28,403 bases of DNA from an uncultured Oscillospiraceae bacterium (lineage in GTDB: Bacteria > Bacillota > Clostridia > Oscillospirales > Oscillospiraceae), in the NCBI GenBank assembly GCA_934552825.1, contig CAKTEQ010000007.1, positions 1-28,403 on the forward strand, written 5' to 3'. The stretch's first letter is position 1. Each line of letters starts with the position of its first letter. The position numbers were made by a program, and so were the translations under genes. This document shows, one piece after another, positions 1 through 6,473 of this stretch. Below the pieces are notes generated by a model. The model did not search any database. It was not told where the DNA came from and was given only the letters and a program-made list of their open reading frames with translations.

Positions 1-27
1 GCGCTCCGTTCTCTGAAGCGCTTGATT

Positions 28-56
28 AATATACCAAATCCCCCGCCTCTTGTCAA
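28..56 (-). promoter_or_regulatory. Sigma-A-type promoter reading off the left edge
   Basis: On the minus strand, TTGACA (56-51) and TATATT (33-28) are separated by exactly 17 bases, close to the housekeeping consensus. Transcription would start near position 21 and leave the window. The transcript would begin with a short GC hairpin (GCGCT...AGCGC, 1-21). The gene it serves is not visible. Confidence 0.65.
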
Positions 57-124
57 CTACTTTTTTCAAAGTTTTTCCCACAAAGTTTTCCACAATTTGA
101 CATGCCCCCGTGTTCTGTTGCTTC

Positions 125-153
125 TTGTGAAATCCTGCCGCCTATTATATAAT
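125..153 (+). promoter_or_regulatory. Promoter of nth
   Basis: TTGTGA (125-130), a 17-base spacer and a perfect TATAAT (148-153). The predicted start near 160 leaves a leader of only about a dozen bases, so the ribosome site GAGGTGAT (161-168) would lie at the very 5' end of the mRNA. Confidence 0.65.
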
Positions 154-172
154 TATGGGCGAGGTGATACAT

Positions 173-811
173 ATGAAAAACAAGGAGGACGTCCTGCATA
201 TCGTCGCCGCTCTTGAGGCCGACTATCCCGACGCGCTGTGTTCTCTCACATATGATAAGGATTACGAGCTGCTATTCGCTGTACGTCTGGCCGCCCAGTG
301 CACCGACGAGCGAGTGAATAAGATAACCCCCGCTTTGTATGCACGTTTTCCCACACTTGAAGCCTTTGCTCAGGCCGGTGTAACCGAAGTTGAAGAATAT
401 GTGAAAAGCTGCGGTTTTTATCACGCGAAGGCCAGGGATATCGTCCTGTGCGCCCAGGCTCTCATCCGGGATCACGGCGGTAAAGTGCCCGGTACAATGG
501 AAGAGCTGCTGAAGCTCCCCGGCGTGGGGCGCAAGACTGCAAACCTTATCCTCGGGGACATATATAAACAGCCCGCCATCGTCGCGGACACCCACTGCAT
601 TCGCATATCAAACAGGCTGGGACTCGCCGACTCCAAAGACCCTCAAAAAGTTGAAATGCAGCTTTGCCCTCAGATACCGCCGGAGAAATCCAGTGACTTC
701 TGCCACAGGCTTGTTCTTCACGGCAGAGCTGTATGCGGTGCTCGGAAGCCAAGATGCGAGGTATGCAGCCTGCGTCCCTGGTGCGATACGTTTAATTCAC
801 ATATAGGCTGA
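173..811 (+). CDS. nth: Endonuclease III (DNA glycosylase/AP lyase)
   Basis: Base-excision repair enzyme that removes oxidised pyrimidines and nicks the abasic site. The 212-residue product has the helix-hairpin-helix motif LPGVGRKTANLIL (115-127) with catalytic Lys121, the catalytic Asp139 in VADTHCIR, and the C-terminal 4Fe-4S loop Cys188-X6-Cys195-X2-Cys198-X5-Cys204, all as in E. coli Nth. The ATG at 173 is chosen because GAGGTGAT lies 4 bases before it; an in-frame ATG at 155 sits upstream of that site and of the predicted transcript start. The gene is monocistronic, with its own promoter and terminator. Length is normal for the family. Confidence 0.96.
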   Translation: MKNKEDVLHIVAALEADYPDALCSLTYDKDYELLFAVRLAAQCTDERVNKITPALYARFPTLEAFAQAGVTEVEEYVKSCGFYHAKARDIVLCAQALIRDHGGKVPGTMEELLKLPGVGRKTANLILGDIYKQPAIVADTHCIRISNRLGLADSKDPQKVEMQLCPQIPPEKSSDFCHRLVLHGRAVCGARKPRCEVCSLRPWCDTFNSHIG

Positions 812-817
812 TATGTC

Positions 818-852
818 AAGAAGGCTCCCGCCTCCAGGCGGGAGCCTTCTTT
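818..852 (+). terminator. Terminator after nth
   Basis: A perfect 16-bp inverted repeat (818-833 with 836-851; core GGCTCCCGCCT) with a tiny CC loop, followed by TTT. It lies 6 bases after the nth stop and between convergent genes. It may also stop the minus-strand genes ending at 858, although the T-run on that side is weak. Confidence 0.85.
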
Positions 853-857
853 GTACC

Positions 858-1034
858 TCAATGCAAATCCATACTCCACTTGCTCTGATTCTCATCGAGC
901 CTGCGAAGCATTTCCGGTCCATCGTCATATATCCAGGCAACCTTGTCACAGATCATCTGATGTTCTTCCTTTGTGCCTTTCCAATCTGAAATTAATCTTT
1001 TCAGGCTGTTGTACTCACTGTCCGGCATTTTCAT
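858..1034 (-). CDS. 58-aa small hypothetical protein
   Basis: An ATG ORF of 58 residues with a near-ideal ribosome site, GGAGGA, 7 bases before the start at 1034. A second in-frame ATG follows two codons later. The product is soluble, charged and tryptophan-containing (motifs LISDWKGTKEEHQMICDK and MLRRLDENQSKW), with no membrane segment or signal. It begins 13 bases after the stop of the gene at 1048-1523, so the two are likely co-transcribed. I do not recognise the family. The strong ribosome site and clean spacing argue for a real gene; the short length keeps confidence moderate. It converges on nth. Confidence 0.6.
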   Translation of the reverse strand: MKMPDSEYNSLKRLISDWKGTKEEHQMICDKVAWIYDDGPEMLRRLDENQSKWSMDLH

Positions 1035-1047
1035 TTCTCTTTCCTCC

Positions 1048-1523
1048 TTAAAACTTTAAACACATCAGGATATAGCTCCTACCGTTATCTGTCTCATTTC
1101 TTTCAACCCTTAACCCCCGCTCACGGGCGAGTTTACATATAACTGCTGCCGCTATATCCCGTTCGCCGATTTCATAAGCCTCGGCACAGACTTCACTAAA
1201 AGAGTGAAGCAAAACAGAATACCAGCAGTCATTGTCTTCTCCTAACCAGTCAGGCTTTTTGAAATCCCATATGGATTTTGATTGAAGTTCATCCCTGAAT
1301 CGCGCGTTTTTTGCGACATATGAAGAAAATGTCCATATACCGGCAACCGCCAGTGCCGCACCGTCGAATATAATGGACCGGAGAGCCCCACAATGATAAT
1401 TGTCGCTGTCCAAACTACGAACGATAGTAGTCTTAATGTTTTACCGGCCTTGTTCTTCTCTGCTCTTTCCTGGCTTTCATGAAACCTGCGCCGGGCTTCC
1501 TGTATTCTGCTTTCATAAGTCAT
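1048..1523 (-). pseudogene. Two-TM hypothetical protein, split by a one-base frameshift
   Basis: Reading from ATG 1523 (AGGGGA 8 bases upstream), about 50 residues run MTYESRIQEARRRF... into a hydrophobic stretch, LLSFVVWTATIIIVGLSG. The frame then becomes non-hydrophobic. In the next frame the sequence continues with a second hydrophobic stretch (SIIFDGAALAVAGIWTF) and a soluble tail to the stop at 1048. The switch falls on a GGGG run (plus-strand C1386-1389). One extra G would join both halves into about 158 residues: a charged N-terminus, two membrane helices and a cytosolic or external domain. This is either a true frameshift, a slippage site or a sequencing error in a homopolymer. Function is unknown. 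Confidence 0.6.
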
Positions 1524-1553
1524 TTAAGAATCCCCTAATCGTCAGATTTACTT

Positions 1554-1680
1554 AAGTGTACTTTTGCAAAACTCAAAAATGGCACCTGTGCGAGTGAGAA
1601 AATTACTTGAATTTATCCAATAATTGCCTTATAATCGCATCATATAGATGTGTACTTTGCAGTTTGCAAAAGTACACATT
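1554..1680. repeat. Inverted repeats: candidate recombinase site or invertible segment
   Basis: GTGTACTTTTGCAAA at 1556-1570 is repeated as its exact reverse complement at 1663-1677 (15 bp). A third, near-identical copy, GTGTACTTTGCA, lies at 1650-1661 in the first orientation. It forms a 30-bp dyad (1649-1678) with the 1663-1677 copy. The block at 1556-1585 also has a weak dyad of the same 30-bp size. The recombinase gene ends 22 bases away. Dyads of this size are typical of small serine recombinase binding sites, either res sites of resolvases or the ends of invertible DNA. Between the repeats lies a consensus promoter. Confidence 0.6.
1607..1635 (+). promoter_or_regulatory. Promoter inside the inverted-repeat segment
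   Basis: TTGAAT (1607-1612), 17-base spacer, TATAAT (1630-1635). In this orientation it points at the 3' end of the recombinase gene, antisense, and reads into the dyad at 1649-1678 followed by TTTTC. It drives no plus-strand gene that I can see. If the segment between the repeats were inverted, it would face the minus-strand genes starting at 1523. Confidence 0.6.
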
Positions 1681-1701
1681 TTCAAATTCTGCCGTGATCG
1701 G

Positions 1702-2316
1702 TCAGGTTGACCTTTCCCGCTTGACCGCCTTGCTGTAAAACGTTCCAACTGGCATGCTGCAGGCTTTTGCCGCCTGCTTCAGTGTCAGTTTTTTTGATCT
1801 CCAAGCCCTGTGGATATTGTGGAAATTCCCCGGCAGCGGAGCTGGAGGTCTGCCAAACCTGACCCCCTTCGCCTTAGCCGCGGCGATGCCCTCCGCCTGC
1901 CGCTTCCGGATATACTCCCGCTCATTCTGCGCAACGAATGACAATATCTGCAGCACAATATCCGCGATAAACGTGCCCAGGAGGTCCTTTCCCTGGCGCG
2001 TATCCAGCAGTGGCATATCAATGACACAAACATCCACCTCTTTTTCCTTCGTCAGAATTCTCCACCGATCCTGCGCCTCTTCATAATTGCGCCCCAGCCG
2101 GTCGATGCTCTGAATTATGAGCAAATCGCCCGGCCTCAGTTTTTTTACGAGCTTCTTATACTGCGGGCGTTCAAAATCTTTACCAGATTTCTTATCGATG
2201 AAGATGAACTCGTCCTCCACACCCTTGCCGTGCAGCGCTATAAGCTGGCGGTCTTCATTCTGATCCCTGCTGGACACGCGTATATAGCCACAGGTTTTGC
2301 TCCCTATGATTATCAC
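1702..2316 (-). CDS. Small serine recombinase (resolvase/invertase family)
   Basis: About 204 residues. The resolvase domain opens with the catalytic-serine motif YIRVSSRDQN (Ser15 from the GTG start), followed by SIDRLGRNYEEA with the conserved arginines. The linker helix ends in GVRFGRPP, and a C-terminal helix-turn-helix (KKLTLKQAAKACSMPVGTFYSKA) completes the layout of Hin, Gin and TnpR. It catalyses strand exchange at short dyad sites through a 5'-phosphoserine link. The start is taken as GTG 2316 because it overlaps the stop of the 35-aa ORF (GTGA), suggesting translational coupling; ATG 2331, in frame, is the alternative. The inverted repeats just past its 3' end are probable targets. 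Whether it resolves or inverts cannot be read from the sequence. Confidence 0.88.
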   Translation of the reverse strand: MIIIGSKTCGYIRVSSRDQNEDRQLIALHGKGVEDEFIFIDKKSGKDFERPQYKKLVKKLRPGDLLIIQSIDRLGRNYEEAQDRWRILTKEKEVDVCVIDMPLLDTRQGKDLLGTFIADIVLQILSFVAQNEREYIRKRQAEGIAAAKAKGVRFGRPPAPLPGNFHNIHRAWRSKKLTLKQAAKACSMPVGTFYSKAVKRERST

Positions 2317-2420
2317 CCCCGCTTCCGCCATGCGGCATTGCCCGCCGGGAGCGTCAGAAGCATGTCCACAGGGCCAGCACGGGACTTCATCTCATCGCGG
2401 TAAATTTCAGCTTTTCTCAT
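2313..2420 (-). CDS. 35-aa ORF translationally coupled to the recombinase
   Basis: ATG 2420 follows a strong GGAGGA (2432-2427) at 6 bases and runs 35 codons (MRKAEIYRDEMK... ending WRKRG) to a TGA that overlaps a GTG in the recombinase frame. It is basic, without hydrophobic stretches, and I do not recognise it. The best ribosome site of the transcript belongs to this ORF, not to the recombinase. It may therefore be a small accessory protein, or a leader whose translation delivers ribosomes to the recombinase start. Confidence 0.5.
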   Translation of the reverse strand: MRKAEIYRDEMKSRAGPVDMLLTLPAGNAAWRKRG

Positions 2421-2448
2421 GCTTTCTCCTCCTGTTCTTTCGGTGCGC

Positions 2449-2478
2449 TTTATAGTAGCGTGATTGCAAGGCAGTAAA
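2449..2478 (-). promoter_or_regulatory. Probable promoter of the 35-aa ORF and recombinase
   Basis: On the minus strand, TTTACT (2478-2473), 18-base spacer and TATAAA (2454-2449), upstream of the 2420 start. The match is moderate. Confidence 0.4.
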
Positions 2479-2480
2479 TA

Positions 2481-2527
2481 AAAAGTGCTCTGCACCCGGT
2501 AAAATCCCGAATGCAGAGCACTTTTTT
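2481..2527 (-). terminator. Bidirectional terminator ending the transporter operon
   Basis: A 14-bp perfect stem (2481-2494 with 2512-2525; core AGTGCTCTGCA) with T-runs on both strands. On the minus strand it ends the ABC-transporter operon (last stop 2558) and insulates the recombinase unit downstream. Confidence 0.88.
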
Positions 2528-2557
2528 GTTACGCTTCCTTTTTACTGGAGGCGCGCT

Positions 2558-3520
2558 TTATATCTCATTTATCTCTTTTATGAAGTGGCACGCAACATGG
2601 TGCCCTGGCAGCGCCTCCTCATAAGGCGGCTGCTCACAGCGGCACTGTTCCTTTGCGTAGGGACAGCGGTTGGCAAAACGGCACCCCGGCTTTGGGTCTA
2701 TGGGCGACGTCAGCTCTCCCTGCATTATGACGCGTTTTCTCTCCCTGTCCAGCTTCGCCACGGGTATGGCCGAAAGCAGTCCCTTCGTATAGGGGTGGAG
2801 CGGTCTTTTGAACAGCTCATCAGAAGCGCATTTTTCCACCATGCAGCCCATGTACATCACCATTATTTCGTCCGAGATGTGCTTAACCACTGAAAGGTCA
2901 TGGGTAATGAACATATACGCAAGCCCCTTCTCCTCCTGGAGGTCCTGCAGTAGATTCAAAATCTGCGCCTGTATGGAAACATCCAACGCCGAAACAGGCT
3001 CATCACACACTATAAAGCTCGGTTCAAGGGCCAGCGCCCGGGCGATGCCTATACGCTGGCGTCTGCCGCCGTCCAGCTCATGGGGATACGCGTATGTAAG
3101 ACGCCGGGCGAGCCCGACCGTATCCATAAGCTCACCCACTCTTTCGTCCAGTTCCCTCTTGGACCTGCATATGCCGTTAACTTTCAGTGGATCGGCTATC
3201 AGCTCCCAGACTGACATTCTCGGGTTAAGTGACGAAAAAGGATCCTGAAAAACCACCTGCATCTCCGCGCGCAGCTCTCTGCGCCGGCGTCCCCTGGCCC
3301 CGGTTATGTCTTCCCCGTTGAAAACAACATTTCCTCCGGTCGCGTCAGTAAGCCCCAGGATCGTGCGTCCCAGGGTGCTCTTGCCGCACCCCGATTCGCC
3401 GACAACGCCGAGAGTCTTCCCCCTCTCCAGAGTGAAGCTGATGTCGTCCACAGCATGGAGCATCCCGGTCTTTCCTTTAAAATACTTTTTCAGGTTTTTC
3501 ACCTGAAGAAATTCATTCAC
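2558..3520 (-). CDS. dppF: ABC transporter ATPase, DppF/OppF type
   Basis: Second ATPase of a peptide/nickel-family importer; energises uptake at the cytoplasmic face of the membrane. Walker A GESGCGKS (41-48), Q-loop FQDPFSSLNPR, Walker B FIVCDEPVSALD and the C-terminal cysteine-rich oligopeptide/HPY domain (PGCRFANRCPYAKEQC) are present. The usual LSGGQ signature reads LDGGRRQ, a variant I associate with some Firmicutes DppF proteins. The GTG at 3520 is preferred: it follows AGGTGAGG and overlaps the end of the preceding ATPase gene by 8 bases. An upstream ATG at 3544 has no such signal. It is the last gene of the operon; the substrate is unknown. Confidence 0.93.
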   Translation of the reverse strand: MNEFLQVKNLKKYFKGKTGMLHAVDDISFTLERGKTLGVVGESGCGKSTLGRTILGLTDATGGNVVFNGEDITGARGRRRRELRAEMQVVFQDPFSSLNPRMSVWELIADPLKVNGICRSKRELDERVGELMDTVGLARRLTYAYPHELDGGRRQRIGIARALALEPSFIVCDEPVSALDVSIQAQILNLLQDLQEEKGLAYMFITHDLSVVKHISDEIMVMYMGCMVEKCASDELFKRPLHPYTKGLLSAIPVAKLDRERKRVIMQGELTSPIDPKPGCRFANRCPYAKEQCRCEQPPYEEALPGHHVACHFIKEINEI

Positions 3521-4493
3521 TCGCCTCACCTGCCGTCCCTTCATATTTGAAGCACCGCACCAAATGCTCCCCGCCCAGCTCCGTCACGCGGGGGCAGCTG
3601 CTTCTGCACCGCTCAGTCGCCTCAGGGCACCGGGGCGCGAACTTACAGCCCGCCGGCAGATCGGTCGGGTCCGGCATCAGCCCCGGAATAGGTCTGAGCC
3701 GCCACACGTCTTCATCAATAAGCGGCAGCGATCCGAACAGCCCCAATGTATACGGATGGGCTGTATCATTAAATATCTCCTCTATACTGCCGCTCTCTAT
3801 TATCTCGCCGGCGTATATCACTGCTACCTTGTCGCAGGTCTCGGCCACAACTCCCAGATCATGCGTTATAAGGAGCATGGATGTGCCCGTTTTCTCCTTC
3901 AGCTCCCGCATCATATCCAATACCTGCGCCTGAATGGTAACATCCAGCGCCGTTGTCGGCTCGTCTGCGATCAGCAGCCGCGGAGAGCACGCCAGCGCCA
4001 TGGCTATTATCACTCTCTGCTTCATGCCCCCGGAGAACTCATGGGGATAATCTCCGCCGCGCACAGCGGGTATCCCAACCAGCTCCAGCATTTTAAGCGC
4101 TCTGGCTTTCCGCTCTTCCTTCGTACACTTTTCGTGTATCCCGATGACCTCAGCTATCTGATCCGCGACACCGATCACCGGGTTGAGCGCCGTCATCGGG
4201 TCCTGGAATATCATGGCTATCTCATTGCCTCTGACGGCACGCATCTCCGCCTCGCTCAGCTCAAGTAGTTTTCGCCCGTCAAAGGTTATCTCCCCCGAGG
4301 CTATCTCCCCCGGCGGGGTCTGGATTATCCTCAATATTGCTTTTGCGATAGTGGTCTTCCCCGCGCCCGTCTCTCCGACAAGGCCCAGGGTCTCCCCCTG
4401 CTCCAAAGAAAGGCTCGCGCCGTTTACGGCATGCACGACGCCCTCTCCTGTTGTGAACCTGACATACAGGTCCTTAATATCCAGCAGCTTCAC
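3513..4493 (-). CDS. dppD: ABC transporter ATPase, DppD/OppD type
   Basis: First ATPase of the importer, 326 residues. Walker A GETGAGKT (40-47), Q-loop MIFQDPMTALNP, signature FSGGMKQR, Walker B LLIADEPTTALD, switch histidine in LLITHDLGVV, and the terminal HPY domain with cysteines (AGCKFAPRCPEATERC). It starts with GTG at 4493, with GAGGTGA of the upstream permease stop acting as ribosome site. It should form a heterodimer with the DppF-like protein beneath the two permeases. Confidence 0.94.
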   Translation of the reverse strand: MKLLDIKDLYVRFTTGEGVVHAVNGASLSLEQGETLGLVGETGAGKTTIAKAILRIIQTPPGEIASGEITFDGRKLLELSEAEMRAVRGNEIAMIFQDPMTALNPVIGVADQIAEVIGIHEKCTKEERKARALKMLELVGIPAVRGGDYPHEFSGGMKQRVIIAMALACSPRLLIADEPTTALDVTIQAQVLDMMRELKEKTGTSMLLITHDLGVVAETCDKVAVIYAGEIIESGSIEEIFNDTAHPYTLGLFGSLPLIDEDVWRLRPIPGLMPDPTDLPAGCKFAPRCPEATERCRSSCPRVTELGGEHLVRCFKYEGTAGEASE

Positions 4494-4502
4494 GTCGTCA
4501 CC

Positions 4503-5405
4503 TCACTTCTTCATCTTGGGGTCCAGCGCGTCCCGCAGACCGTCGCCGAATACATTGAATCCGAACATCGTAAGCACGATCGCTATACCGGGCAGAGTGA
4601 CCATAGGCCAGAAGGAACGGATATACTGCCGCCCGGCGTTGAGTATCGAGCCCCACTCCGCCACGGGAGGCGCCACACCGAGTCCGATAAAGCTCAGGCC
4701 GGAAATAGCAAGGATGTTCGTGCCTACTCTCAACGTGGTATCCACTATTACCGGCGCGAGACTGTTTGGCAGTATATGCCTGAGAATTATCCTCAGGCTG
4801 CCCGAGCCCGTCGCTCTCGCCGCCTCCACAAACTCGCTGTCTCTTATGGTGAGTATCTGTGCTCTTATAACTCTTACGCACGGGGCGATACCGCCTATGG
4901 AAACAGCTATGGCGGTCTGCCACGTGCCGGTCCCCAGCATCGCGGATACACACACGGCCATGAGCATCGCGGGTATCGCCTGCAGCACGTCCATCACGCG
5001 CATTATCACTGTATCGGCTTTTTCCCCGAAAAAGCCCGCTGCCGAACCGATCACAAGTCCCGCCAGCAGAGAAATACACACAGCTCCCACACTCACGAGC
5101 AGTGACGTCCTTCCGCCGTAGATAATGCGGCTCAGGAGATCCCTCCCGTAGTTATCCGTCCCCAGCAGGTGTTCCCCGCTGGGCATAGCCAGCTTGTTTG
5201 CATAGTCCTCCTCAGTATAGTGATACGGTGTTATGACGTCCGCAAAAATCGTCACGAGCAGCAGCACGACAACTATGACCAGTCCCACCATAGCGAGCTT
5301 GTTCCGCCTCAGCCGCTTCCACACGGCGGTGAGTTGGCTCTGCTTTCTGCCCGGATTATCAGCCGCCTTAGTTCCCGCGCTTTTTATCATAGTCTTATTG
5401 CTCAA
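4503..5405 (-). CDS. dppC: ABC transporter permease, DppC/OppC type
   Basis: Inner permease half, 300 residues. It has the N-terminal OppC helix (KLAMVGLVIVVVLLLVTIFADVI) after a positive cytosolic leader, the conserved GTDNYGRDLLSRIIYGGRTSL block, and the EAA loop (EFVEAARATGSGSLRIILRHILPN) that contacts the ATPases. The start is a TTG at 5405 inside the end of the upstream permease gene, or the in-frame ATG at 5390; neither has a strong ribosome site, so translational coupling is likely. Confidence 0.93.
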   Translation of the reverse strand: MSNKTMIKSAGTKAADNPGRKQSQLTAVWKRLRRNKLAMVGLVIVVVLLLVTIFADVITPYHYTEEDYANKLAMPSGEHLLGTDNYGRDLLSRIIYGGRTSLLVSVGAVCISLLAGLVIGSAAGFFGEKADTVIMRVMDVLQAIPAMLMAVCVSAMLGTGTWQTAIAVSIGGIAPCVRVIRAQILTIRDSEFVEAARATGSGSLRIILRHILPNSLAPVIVDTTLRVGTNILAISGLSFIGLGVAPPVAEWGSILNAGRQYIRSFWPMVTLPGIAIVLTMFGFNVFGDGLRDALDPKMKK

Positions 5406-6396
5406 CTGCCGCCGCCCCCTTTTCCAGCCCGGTTACCCGGCGGCGCACAGCCCGTCTCTTGGAGGGGGAGATGAGCTGCGCTTTCATTCTCGGATCCACC
5501 AGGCAGTAAATTATGTCAACCAGCAGGTTTATGCCGCATACGAACAGCGCTATGATGAACGTCACTCCGATCACCACAGGATAGTCTCTCGCGTCGATAC
5601 TGGTCACCAGGAGCGATCCCATGCCCTGAATGGTGAATATGCTCTCGATGACAATAGATCCGCCGATTATGATGCTGCACTGATTGCCGATGACTGTTAT
5701 GACCGGTATCATTGCATTCTTCAGGGCATGGCGCACTGTTATTACCGATTCCTTCAGTCCCTTTGCCCGGGCTGTTGTTATGTAGTCCTGGCGTATGACT
5801 TCCAGCATGCTGGACCTGGTCATGCGCGTGGTTATGGCGAGTGACATGAGCGCGTTGCACATGACTGGCATTATGTAGTTTTTCCAGGACGCCAATCCCG
5901 ACGCCGGCAGCCAGCCAAGCTTCTGTGTGAATATGATTATCGCCATGAGCGCCAGCCAGAAGCCGGGCATGGCAGCAAAGAACGTGGCGAGCGTTGTCAC
6001 GGAATAGTCAAGAGGTGAATATTGATGGGTCGCCGAGAGCACCCCTATGGGTATACCTATCAGCGCCGTAACAAGTATGCTTATCAGCCCCAGGCGGAGC
6101 GTTGTCCACACTCTGCCGCCTATTTCCCTTGTGACAGGCGAGCCGGATTTATAGGAATTGCCCAGGTCAAACCTGGTCAAGATGCCCCAGATATATCTGC
6201 CGAGCTGCTCCAGCACGGGTTTGTCAAGTCCAAGCTGTTCCAGCCTGGCGTCATACTCCTCCTGAGTATATCCAGCCTGCATGGTGCTCTGCACTGGGTC
6301 GCCGGGCATAGCCCGGCTTATAAAGAACACTACTATGATGACGCCCAGCAGCACGGGTATCACAAGAAGAATTCTCTTAATAAGAAATTTGATCAA
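5395..6396 (-). CDS. dppB: ABC transporter permease, DppB/OppB type
   Basis: Partner permease, 333 residues, opening with the typical OppB membrane anchor (FLIKRILLVIPVLLGVIIVVFFI, then RAMPGDP). It has multiple membrane helices and the EAA loop (DYITTARAKGLKESVITVRHALKNA). The start codon is TTG at 6396, with GGAGG 8 bases upstream; no ATG is better placed. The gene lies 77 bases after the solute-binding protein, across a GC-rich stem-loop. Confidence 0.94.
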   Translation of the reverse strand: MIKFLIKRILLVIPVLLGVIIVVFFISRAMPGDPVQSTMQAGYTQEEYDARLEQLGLDKPVLEQLGRYIWGILTRFDLGNSYKSGSPVTREIGGRVWTTLRLGLISILVTALIGIPIGVLSATHQYSPLDYSVTTLATFFAAMPGFWLALMAIIIFTQKLGWLPASGLASWKNYIMPVMCNALMSLAITTRMTRSSMLEVIRQDYITTARAKGLKESVITVRHALKNAMIPVITVIGNQCSIIIGGSIVIESIFTIQGMGSLLVTSIDARDYPVVIGVTFIIALFVCGINLLVDIIYCLVDPRMKAQLISPSKRRAVRRRVTGLEKGAAAVEQ

Positions 6397-6437
6397 ACCG
6401 CGTTCCTCCTCACTCTCTCAGGAACTTCTCTTCTTTC

Positions 6438-6465
6438 CCCCGGCGCGGACAACACCGCGCCGGGG
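6438..6465 (-). other. GC-rich intra-operon stem-loop
   Basis: An 11-bp perfect stem (CCCCGGCGCGG, 6438-6448 with 6455-6465) and 6-base loop between the solute-binding protein and permease genes. It lacks a following T-run on the transcribed strand, so it looks like an mRNA 3'-end stabiliser or partial attenuator rather than a full terminator. Such elements commonly let a binding protein be made in excess of its permease. Confidence 0.6.
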
Positions 6466-6473
6466 AAAAGCGC

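Noticed and set aside
74..94. DnaA boxes (TTTCCCACA, TTTTCCACA) near the left edge
   Set aside because: Only one matches the consensus, no array and no dnaA or dnaN nearby; probably chance in an AT-rich gap.
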